From contig CACAUA010000002.1 of assembly GCA_902535625.1 (NCBI GenBank), positions 91,009 through 155,008 on the forward strand: 64,000 bases of DNA. The letters are read 5' to 3'. The notes under the pieces were generated by a model. It was not told where the DNA came from and searched no databases. It saw only the letters and a list, made by a program, of their open reading frames with translations. How positions within the stretch are numbered: the stretch's first letter is position 1; every line of letters starts with the position of its first letter. Positions 57,317-64,000 of this stretch are shown here, in pieces. The translations under genes and the position numbers were made by a program. The DNA comes from an uncultured Pelagibacteraceae bacterium (lineage in GTDB: Bacteria > Pseudomonadota > Alphaproteobacteria > Pelagibacterales > Pelagibacteraceae).

Positions 57317-58333
57317 ATGAAAAGATCAACAAAAATTACAAGTATAATAATAATTTTCTTTTTAATTATAGCTACAGTGATTGTTGGTAGAACAATGATT
57401 GGAAATCATTTTAAAAAGAAATTTAGTAAAAGACCACCTCCAGGAATAATTGTTACTTCAGCTGAAAATAGAGTTTTTGAAAATTTAATAAGCACATACG
57501 GAACAGCTAGACCATTTAAAACACAATCCTATAAAATTGAGAAGTATGAAATACTTAAACCTATAAACTTTAATCAAAAAGTAAAAAAAGGTGATGTAAT
57601 TGCAGAACTTAAAAATAGAAAAATTACTGCTCAGTTTGATGGAACAATTGGAAAAAGAGAATTTTCAGAAGACATCGAAGTTTCAAAATCATCAATCTTA
57701 GTTAATCTCGAAAATACCAGTATTATTTATTGTGATGTAGATATACCTGAAATGTTTGTGCCATTTATTAAAGTTGGTTTACCTGTTGATATAAAATTTT
57801 CTGGATACAAAGATAAAACCTATAAAGGTGAAGTTGACTCATTAGCTAGTCGAATTAGTGAGGATACTAGATCATTACCAACAAGGATAAAAATGGACAA
57901 TACATCTGGTGAAATTTTGCCTGGCTCATTTTTAGAAATTTCAATAAAATATGATACAAGAGAAAGCTTAAGTATCCCAGATACCAGCACAATAGTGGAA
58001 GGTGATAATATATTTATCTATAAGGTTGACGAAAAAAATAAAGTATTAAAAACAAATATTGATACCGGCGATAGATACCTGGGTTTTGTTGAAGTTTTAA
58101 ATGGTCTAAAGGTTGGTGACAAAGTTGTTGCTGAGGGTACAAAAAAAGTCAGACCAAATTTAATAATAAGACCTATAAAAAAGGGTGCTAAAGTAGCAAA
58201 TAAAAACAAATCTAGTTGGGGTGGAAAAAAGAAAAAAGATACTAAAGAAAACAAGAATGGTATGTTTGCGTGGTTACAAAAATTAAATATATTTAAAAAG
58301 TCTGACTCTGAAAAACAAGAAAATAAAAAATAA
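57317..58333 (+). CDS. RND efflux periplasmic adaptor, minimal (no coiled-coil hairpin)
   Basis: Membrane-fusion protein of 338 residues. After one N-terminal helix (about 8-26) comes a barrel-sandwich domain. Around residues 88-112, VKKGDVIAEL runs almost directly into ITAQFDGTIG; in AcrA-like proteins an alpha-hairpin of 60 or more residues lies between these two halves. Beta-barrel and membrane-proximal domains follow, then a lysine-rich tail of about 50 residues ending in KKSDSEKQENKK. It is seven bases before the permease gene. No TolC-type gene lies in the window. Confidence 0.88.
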   Translation: MKRSTKITSIIIIFFLIIATVIVGRTMIGNHFKKKFSKRPPPGIIVTSAENRVFENLISTYGTARPFKTQSYKIEKYEILKPINFNQKVKKGDVIAELKNRKITAQFDGTIGKREFSEDIEVSKSSILVNLENTSIIYCDVDIPEMFVPFIKVGLPVDIKFSGYKDKTYKGEVDSLASRISEDTRSLPTRIKMDNTSGEILPGSFLEISIKYDTRESLSIPDTSTIVEGDNIFIYKVDEKNKVLKTNIDTGDRYLGFVEVLNGLKVGDKVVAEGTKKVRPNLIIRPIKKGAKVANKNKSSWGGKKKKDTKENKNGMFAWLQKLNIFKKSDSEKQENKK

Positions 58334-58340
58334 TTAATAC

Positions 58341-61300
58341 ATGTATATAACTGAAGTTAGTATTAAAAGACCTGTCGTTGCATGGGTAATGTCAATGATA
58401 CTAATTATTTTTGGAATTTTTGTATTTTGGGAATTACCTGTTAGAGAATTACCAGATGGCATACAGCCTCCAGTGGTACAGGTACAAACCGATTATAAAT
58501 CTGCTTCAGCTGAAATTGTTGATGAAGAAATAACACAAAAAATAGAGGATGTTATAGGAGGAGCGGAAGGAATTAAGAACATTGATTCTAGTTCGCTTAA
58601 TGGAAGAAGTAGAATAAATATTTATTTTAATACAGATATAGATTTAGATGATGCAGCAAATGACATAAGAGAAAGAGTATCAAGAGTTGCGGACAATTTG
58701 CCAGATCAAGCAAACCCACCTCAAATTTTGAAACAAGCAGCGGGTTTTACAACTACAATGTGGGTTGCGCTATCGTCACCAACTTGGAATGATTTAGATT
58801 TGGGTGATTATGCAGAAAGATATCTTATAGATGCCTTTTCGAGTGTACCAAATGTTGGTAGAATTTTAGTCGGCGGATTAAGAGAGCTAAGTGTTAGAGT
58901 TTGGGTAGATCCTATCAAATTAGCAGCCAATAATCTTACTATTCAGGAAGTCGAGAGAGCATTAAGAAATGAAAATATAAACATCCCCGCAGGAACTTTA
59001 GAAGCTAGTAACAAAGATTTAACTCTTAATATTGATAAATCTTACTCTAACATTGAAACAATCAAGCAACTTCCTCTTAAGAAAAACAAAGATAAAGTCA
59101 CAACCCTTTCTGATATTGCAAATGTTGAGCTTGGTCCAGTTTCTGAAAAAACTTTATTTAAAGCTCAAAGAAAAAATGCAGCTAATTTAAAGACAGTTGG
59201 GATTGGAATATACGCAAAAAGTGGAGCATCAACTGTCGAACTTTCAAACCAAATTAAAGAGAAAATAAACGTTTTAAATCAATCTTTACCAGATGGTTTA
59301 AAGTTAGAAATAGCATTTAATAGAGCAACTTACGTAGGAACTGCAATACAGGAAGTTTATAAAAGTTTAATTATTGCTTTTATTTTAGTCGTGGTAATAA
59401 TTTACTTGTTTTTAGGAAACCTAAAAGCTGTAATTGTACCAGCTGTAGCTTTGCCAGTAAGTTTAATTGGTTCGTTTTTAGGTTTATATATATTTGATCT
59501 TTCTATAAATATATTTGTTCTCCTAAGTTTTATTTTAGCAATTGGAATAATAACTGATGATTCTGTAATAATGACAGATGCAATTTATACAAGAATTGAA
59601 AAAGGAGAAACGCCACTTGTGGCTGCTTATAAAGGCTCAAGACAAATAACATTTGCGATAATAGCTACAACTTTAATCTTAGTTGCAGTTTTTTTACCTT
59701 TAATTTTTATTGAGGGTATAGCTGGTACCTTGTTTAAAGAAACTGCAATAGCACTATCTTTCTCAATTGTTGTTTCTTCTTTTGTGGCTTTAACCCTTTC
59801 ACCAATGTTAGGAAGTAAGTTTTTAAATAAAAAAGAAAAAATTAATTTTTTTGTAAAAAAATTCAATAATGGATTTAAATCTTTTACAGAATTTTACACT
59901 GACACCTTAAAATTTTGGATTAATAAACAGAAAACAATTTCGATATTTATAATTTTATTAATTGCAGCTTCAATTTATTTGTTTAACTTTACTAAGAAAG
60001 AATTGATACCATTAGAAGATAGGGGGGCTTATTTAATAATTGGCTCTACAGATGAAGGGAGTTCATTCGAGTACACACAAGAAAAAGCCCAAATAATTGA
60101 GGGAAGAATATTAAAATTGTTACAGGCAGAAGACAGCCCTTACCAAAGATTAATTATGAGGGTACCTGGTTTCGGTAGGTCCGCAACTTCATATAATACA
60201 TTTATTATAATTGCACTTTTAGATGAATGGAAAAATAGAGAAAAGAGCACACAAGTTGTATTAAGAGAAGCTATTGGACAAGTTGTTAGTGTGCCTGAGA
60301 CGTTTGCGTTTCCTATATCACCTCAATCTATAAGAGTTTCTAGCTACAATAAACCAGTTCAAATGGTGATTTATGGAACAAGTTATGAAGAGTTAGAGCA
60401 AATTCAAAGTCAAGTTTTAAGAGAGCTAAGAAGAAATAGAAATATGTTTAGAATTGAAAGTGATTACACAAAAAATAAACCTGAAGTAAAATTAATCACA
60501 AATAAAAATCGTGCAAATGATTTAGGAGTTTCAATAGAAAATATTGGTAGAACTCTCGAAACATTATACGGTGGAAAGAGGGTTACAACATATAATAAAG
60601 AAGGAAGAGAATACCCCATAATTCTTCAGCAATATTTAGCAGATAGACGAGATAAAGATGGCTTATCAAAGATTTTTGTAAGATCTGAAACTACTGGAAA
60701 ATTAGTATCTGTTGCAAGTTTGGTAGAATTTGAAGAGAAAGGAACTGCTGAATCATTACCTAGATATAATAGACAAAGAGCAGTAACTATATCGGCAGCT
60801 TTATCTGAAGAATATACATTGTCTGAAGCTATAAAATATTTAGAAGACGTAATGTTGAGAGTTGCTCCTCAAAATCAAATAACTTGGAAAGGTAAGTCCG
60901 AAGAACTAAAAGAGACAAGTAACGAAATATTTCTTATTTTCGCTTTAGCATTAATAACTGCATATTTAGTTATGGCTGCTACTTTTAATTCGTTTGTCCA
61001 TCCTTTTATTATTATATTGACTGTTCCTCTTGCTGTTTTTGGAGGTCTTGTATTCATTTTATTTTTAAATAGTTCGATAAATATATTTTCACAAATTGCC
61101 TTGATTATATTAATCGGTATATCCACTAAAAATAGTATTTTAATTGTCGACTATACTAATCAAATTCGAACAACAGGTGCAAAAATTGAGGAAGCATTGA
61201 TGGAAGCTTGCAAATTAAGAATAAGACCAATCATAATGACTTCATTAAGCACCATGATTGCAATGTTACCTCTTATAGTAGGTAACATAGGTCCAGGCGC

Positions 61301-61469
61301 AGGTGAGGCGTCTAGATTAGCAGTTGGATCAACAATCTTTGGTGGAATGATTATTTCAACATTCTTTACATTATATGTGACGCCAACTATGTACTTAACA
61401 CTAGCAAAAAATACAAAGAGAATAGATGCAGTAGATCTGGAGCTAGAAAAGCAGCTGATTAAAAAATAA
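58341..61469 (+). CDS. RND efflux permease (AcrB/HAE-1-like)
   Basis: Proton-driven inner-membrane exporter of 1042 residues with 12 helices and two large periplasmic loops. The proton relay is D406-D407 (TDDSVIM) and K930 (STKNSIL). FIEGIAGTLFKETAIALSFSI, in blocks, and GPGAGEASRLAVGSTIFGGM mark the family. VQTDYKSASAEIVDEEITQ opens the porter domain. The substrate range cannot be read from this. Pairs with the minimal adaptor upstream. Confidence 0.94.
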   Translation: MYITEVSIKRPVVAWVMSMILIIFGIFVFWELPVRELPDGIQPPVVQVQTDYKSASAEIVDEEITQKIEDVIGGAEGIKNIDSSSLNGRSRINIYFNTDIDLDDAANDIRERVSRVADNLPDQANPPQILKQAAGFTTTMWVALSSPTWNDLDLGDYAERYLIDAFSSVPNVGRILVGGLRELSVRVWVDPIKLAANNLTIQEVERALRNENINIPAGTLEASNKDLTLNIDKSYSNIETIKQLPLKKNKDKVTTLSDIANVELGPVSEKTLFKAQRKNAANLKTVGIGIYAKSGASTVELSNQIKEKINVLNQSLPDGLKLEIAFNRATYVGTAIQEVYKSLIIAFILVVVIIYLFLGNLKAVIVPAVALPVSLIGSFLGLYIFDLSINIFVLLSFILAIGIITDDSVIMTDAIYTRIEKGETPLVAAYKGSRQITFAIIATTLILVAVFLPLIFIEGIAGTLFKETAIALSFSIVVSSFVALTLSPMLGSKFLNKKEKINFFVKKFNNGFKSFTEFYTDTLKFWINKQKTISIFIILLIAASIYLFNFTKKELIPLEDRGAYLIIGSTDEGSSFEYTQEKAQIIEGRILKLLQAEDSPYQRLIMRVPGFGRSATSYNTFIIIALLDEWKNREKSTQVVLREAIGQVVSVPETFAFPISPQSIRVSSYNKPVQMVIYGTSYEELEQIQSQVLRELRRNRNMFRIESDYTKNKPEVKLITNKNRANDLGVSIENIGRTLETLYGGKRVTTYNKEGREYPIILQQYLADRRDKDGLSKIFVRSETTGKLVSVASLVEFEEKGTAESLPRYNRQRAVTISAALSEEYTLSEAIKYLEDVMLRVAPQNQITWKGKSEELKETSNEIFLIFALALITAYLVMAATFNSFVHPFIIILTVPLAVFGGLVFILFLNSSINIFSQIALIILIGISTKNSILIVDYTNQIRTTGAKIEEALMEACKLRIRPIIMTSLSTMIAMLPLIVGNIGPGAGEASRLAVGSTIFGGMIISTFFTLYVTPTMYLTLAKNTKRIDAVDLELEKQLIKK

Positions 61470-62058
61470 TATATTTTCTAGTCGTCAAAGATTTACTACA
61501 TTTATTAAGCTGCTTCTTGAATTTATTTGAATAACCCTCTACTTTTTTTGCCAATACTATAACTTTCTGATTGCTTTTATAATTTTTATAATTTCCCCAG
61601 CCTTCATGATAAGCAATATACTGTCTGAAAGCATCTTTTTTTGAAACCTTTAAAATTTTTTCCGTTTTGTTTGTATACCAGCCAATAAAATCAACACTAT
61701 CTTTAAATCTAGTTCTTAAAGCATATTTATTTCCAGTCTCATCTTTATATTGTTTCCAAGTACCTTTAATAGCTTGTGAGTATCCAAATGAACTAGAAGG
61801 TCTTTTATAAGGTATAACTTTAAATAATTTTTGACGCGCAGGCTTAGCGAGCCAGTCAAAATCAGATTCCATTTTTATTATTGCTAATTGTAAGTTGATT
61901 GGTGTTCCCCACTTTTTTTCAGTTTTTTTTGCGTGTTTATACCAAAGATATCTCTCAGAAAATATTGAACAGCCGTCTGCTGTATTTTGTGGTATAGATG
62001 AGCAAGCAGTTAAAAATAATAGACCAAAAAATAAAAAATACTTTCTAAAAAGAATCAC
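61459..62058 (-). CDS. transglycosylase SLT-domain lipoprotein
   Basis: 199 residues with a lipoprotein signal ending FLTAC (C19). The catalytic glutamate is E64 in IIKMESDFDW; SSFGYSQAIKGTWKQY and YIAYHEGWGNY are the next two SLT motifs, and so the fold is of the lysozyme-like lytic transglycosylases. It probably cuts or remodels peptidoglycan. It overlaps the RND permease gene by 11 bases on the opposite strand. Confidence 0.87.
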   Translation of the reverse strand: MILFRKYFLFFGLLFLTACSSIPQNTADGCSIFSERYLWYKHAKKTEKKWGTPINLQLAIIKMESDFDWLAKPARQKLFKVIPYKRPSSSFGYSQAIKGTWKQYKDETGNKYALRTRFKDSVDFIGWYTNKTEKILKVSKKDAFRQYIAYHEGWGNYKNYKSNQKVIVLAKKVEGYSNKFKKQLNKCSKSLTTRKYIIF

Positions 62059-62071
62059 AGTTTAATATAAA

Positions 62072-62584
62072 TTATCTATTATTTTTTCTCCATATCCATG
62101 GATAATCAAATTCCATACTCCATAAACCTAACTTATTGTTTTTTGCATAAATTTGATCTTTAGAATATTTTTTTTTCGAATATTTTGGATAATCGAAGGC
62201 TAATCCATTTCTTACCATGTAAGCTGAAACACTTTCATTATTGATAAAACACTCACCTAAATACCTACCAAAATAGTCCTTTTGTGGCTCGATTAGACAT
62301 TTTAATTTTTTATTTATAATTTTTTCTGTAAGAAAATTTTTTGAAATTTTTCCACAATTAATTTTTTTTTTATTTTTTAGGCAAAACTGTTGCTTCCCTT
62401 TAAATTTAGTTTCTGGAGCATCTATGCCTGAAAAACGAATTTTTTTATTATCTAATAAAATTGTATCACCATCAATTATTTTAATCTTATCTGAAATTAG
62501 GATTGTTTCTGATAGTAAGTAATTTGTTGCTACAAATGTAAATAAAAATATAAAACTAACTAACTTCAGTAGTTGCTTTTTCAT
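62072..62584 (-). CDS. secreted thermonuclease-family protein (SNase)
   Basis: 170 residues. A signal peptide MKKQLLKLVSFIFLFTFVA ends near residue 25. The SNase OB-fold has IIDGDTILLDNKKIRFSGIDAPE, in blocks, and a C-terminal half with DYFGRYLGECFINNESV and MVRNGLAFDYPKYSK. Key residues D40, R50 and E58 are present. It could degrade extracellular or periplasmic nucleic acid. The start overlaps the upstream zeta gene by 29 bases. Confidence 0.88.
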   Translation of the reverse strand: MKKQLLKLVSFIFLFTFVATNYLLSETILISDKIKIIDGDTILLDNKKIRFSGIDAPETKFKGKQQFCLKNKKKINCGKISKNFLTEKIINKKLKCLIEPQKDYFGRYLGECFINNESVSAYMVRNGLAFDYPKYSKKKYSKDQIYAKNNKLGLWSMEFDYPWIWRKNNR

Positions 62585-62864
62585 TGCATTCTTGCATTTT
62601 TTTTCTAATTTGATCTTCGGATATATTTTTATCTTTTAAATCTCCATAAAGCTTTCTATACACATCTTCATCACCTGCCTCAGCAAAATCTGCTTTAATT
62701 ACATCTTGAATATATTGATTTTTTTTTTCCTCATCATATCCAAGAATTTGTGAGGCCCACTCTCCTAAATATTTATTTTTTCTTGCATTAATTTTAAATT
62801 GTTTTTCCTCATCGTGAGCAAATTTTTTTTCAAAACCTTTTTTTCTTTCATCGAATGAACTCAT
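62556..62864 (-). CDS. F1FO-ATPase inhibitor, zeta subunit (DUF1476)
   Basis: A 102-residue helical protein opening MSSFDERKKGFEKKFAHDEE, with ARKNKYLGEWASQILG and DVIKADFAEAGDEDVYRKL. This is DUF1476, the alphaproteobacterial zeta subunit, characterised in Paracoccus. It binds F1 at low energy and stops ATP hydrolysis. The basic N-terminus inserts into the catalytic interface. Overlaps a nuclease gene by 29 bases and VanZ by four. The ATP synthase genes are elsewhere. Confidence 0.95.
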   Translation of the reverse strand: MSSFDERKKGFEKKFAHDEEKQFKINARKNKYLGEWASQILGYDEEKKNQYIQDVIKADFAEAGDEDVYRKLYGDLKDKNISEDQIRKKMQECNEKATTEVS

Positions 62865-63232
62865 TGCAATCTACCTTTATAAATTATTTTAAAAACTAAA
62901 AACGATATAAATACTCCTATTATATTACCAAACAAATCACCTAATTCAAATCCTCTTTCTGGAATTATTAAGTGCATAATTTCTAAAACAATAGAAATAC
63001 AAATAAGATAAATAAATATATTTTTTAATTTATGTTTAAAAACAATTAATCCTAGAATTGATATAATAAAGAAAACATAAACGTGATTTGAAGATACTAA
63101 AAAATCTCTTGTTAATTGTGGTTGAATTTTACAATCACTATAAATAAAACATCCAAAAATACTACCGGGATATAAGTAAAAAATAAATAAAACTACGTTA
63201 GACAGATAAAAAAACTGCTTTAAGTAATTCAT
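62861..63232 (-). CDS. VanZ-like family membrane protein
   Basis: 123 residues with four hydrophobic helices. The middle has HVYVFFIISILGLIVFKHK and the conserved VanZ-type acidic run EIMHLIIPERGFELGDLFGNIIGVF, in blocks. VanZ in enterococci gives teicoplanin resistance; relatives elsewhere have unknown roles. First gene of a minus-strand string VanZ-zeta-nuclease-SLT. 26 bases from the divergent gpmA start. Confidence 0.83.
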   Translation of the reverse strand: MNYLKQFFYLSNVVLFIFYLYPGSIFGCFIYSDCKIQPQLTRDFLVSSNHVYVFFIISILGLIVFKHKLKNIFIYLICISIVLEIMHLIIPERGFELGDLFGNIIGVFISFLVFKIIYKGRLQ

Positions 63233-63258
63233 AGTTAATCTATATTAAATTTTCACAA

Positions 63259-63969
63259 ATGAGTCACTTAATACTTGTTAGACATGGTCAAAGCGAATGG
63301 AATTTAGAAAATAAATTTACAGGATGGGTCGACGTTGAGCTCGCACCACAAGGTAAATTAGAAGCCTGTAAAGCTGGAGAGTTTATAAAAAAATTAAATT
63401 TAGAAATAAAACATTTTTATACTTCATATCAACTAAGATCGATTGATACCTTGAAGCTCATTTTAAATACGATCAGAGTAAAACCAAATAATATAATTAA
63501 GGCCTGGCAATTAAATGAAAGGCACTACGGGTCACTTACAGGATTAAATAAAGATGAAATGAGAAAAAAATTAGGAGAAGAAGAAGTTCACAAATTCAGA
63601 AGATCTTGGGATAATCCGCCAAAACCATTGAACACAAATAGTCCATATCATCCAAAAAATATAAGTATTTATAATGATATACCTCGTAACTTAATTCCAG
63701 ATACAGAGTCCTTAAAAGATACTTATGATAGAGTTGTGCCCTATTTTGTTGAAAACATAGAGAAAAATTTACACGATAACACAATTATATCTGCTCATGG
63801 AAATTCTATTAGATCGCTTTTAAAATATTTATTTAAAATTGATGACAATGAAATTTCCAAACTTGAAATACCAACCGGAAATCCTCTACTTTTGAAATTT
63901 GAAAAAAAGAATATAAAAGAAGCTAAATACCTCGATCAGAGTAGATCTAGGGATTTAATTAAATTCTAA
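63259..63969 (+). CDS. gpmA: 2,3-bisphosphoglycerate-dependent phosphoglycerate mutase
   Basis: Glycolytic enzyme interconverting 3- and 2-phosphoglycerate. The 236 residues open MSHLILVRHGQSEWN with R8 and the phosphohistidine H9. FTGWVDVELAPQG, LNERHYGSLTGLNK and SAHGNSIRSLLKYL (second His) are all present, as is the Glu in LNERHYG. Full length. The tail RSRDLIKF ends 31 bases before the window edge. Confidence 0.96.
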   Translation: MSHLILVRHGQSEWNLENKFTGWVDVELAPQGKLEACKAGEFIKKLNLEIKHFYTSYQLRSIDTLKLILNTIRVKPNNIIKAWQLNERHYGSLTGLNKDEMRKKLGEEEVHKFRRSWDNPPKPLNTNSPYHPKNISIYNDIPRNLIPDTESLKDTYDRVVPYFVENIEKNLHDNTIISAHGNSIRSLLKYLFKIDDNEISKLEIPTGNPLLLKFEKKNIKEAKYLDQSRSRDLIKF

Positions 63970-64000
63970 CCTTTTTGCAAAAGTTTTTCGTAAATCTCTT

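Overview
The window looks like a piece of a SAR11-type alphaproteobacterial chromosome (Candidatus Pelagibacter or a close relative). Four things point there: very high A+T, almost no intergenic DNA, a strictly alphaproteobacterial gene set (ATP synthase zeta inhibitor, DUF2093, ispH-thrB-rnhA order, ctaB-small ORF-ctaG order, ScfR-type regulator next to isocitrate lyase), and no mobile elements, phage genes, CRISPR, rRNA or tRNA that I could find. The species call is an inference from gene content and order; no database comparison was possible.

Layout. 1-1.8 kb: end of ispH, then thrB and rnhA. 1.9-10 kb (minus strand): a long cytochrome c oxidase operon (rsmE, ctaC, ctaD, ctaB, an extra 41-codon membrane ORF, ctaG, ctaE, surf1) that continues into threonine synthase and a peroxiredoxin. 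10-12.9 kb: HAD dehalogenase, pirin, quinone oxidoreductase and a DUF2721 protein. 12.9-18.6 kb: ubiA followed by a tightly coupled lipid A/Kdo operon (msbA, waaA, lpxK, lpxL). 18.6-27 kb: purD-rsmD, and on the minus strand pgi, a lipoprotein, lspA, ileS, ribF and a HAD hydrolase. 27-31 kb: groES-groEL with a sigma32-like promoter and a terminator, then typA. 31-37 kb: small membrane proteins, pmbA/tldD, a DCC thiol oxidoreductase and a TerB-DnaJ protein.

37.2-40.7 kb is the most interesting regulatory locus. Isocitrate lyase and a ScfR/RamB-like regulator diverge from an intergenic region that carries repeated TTTACAAA boxes and an additional 53-codon ORF. 40.7-48.5 kb: a lysine-rich coiled-coil protein, cfa, a DapA-family aldolase, a GT9 glycosyltransferase, a membrane J-protein, oligopeptidase B, and a small heat-shock gene with a sigma32-like promoter and a ROSE-like leader. 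48.5-54.5 kb: a BMP-family ABC uptake operon facing a purine-type phosphoribosyltransferase, then two tandem DUF1330 genes. 54.5-64 kb: AlkA-like glycosylase, DMT exporter, msrA and a sulfurtransferase, an RND efflux pair whose adaptor lacks the usual coiled-coil hairpin, an SLT lipoprotein, a secreted nuclease, the ATPase zeta inhibitor, a VanZ-like protein and gpmA.

Most of the window is housekeeping. The points that deserve a second look are the operator array, the two small ORFs, the heat-shock leader, the minimal RND adaptor, the polybasic protein, and the transporter/phosphoribosyltransferase neighbourhood.
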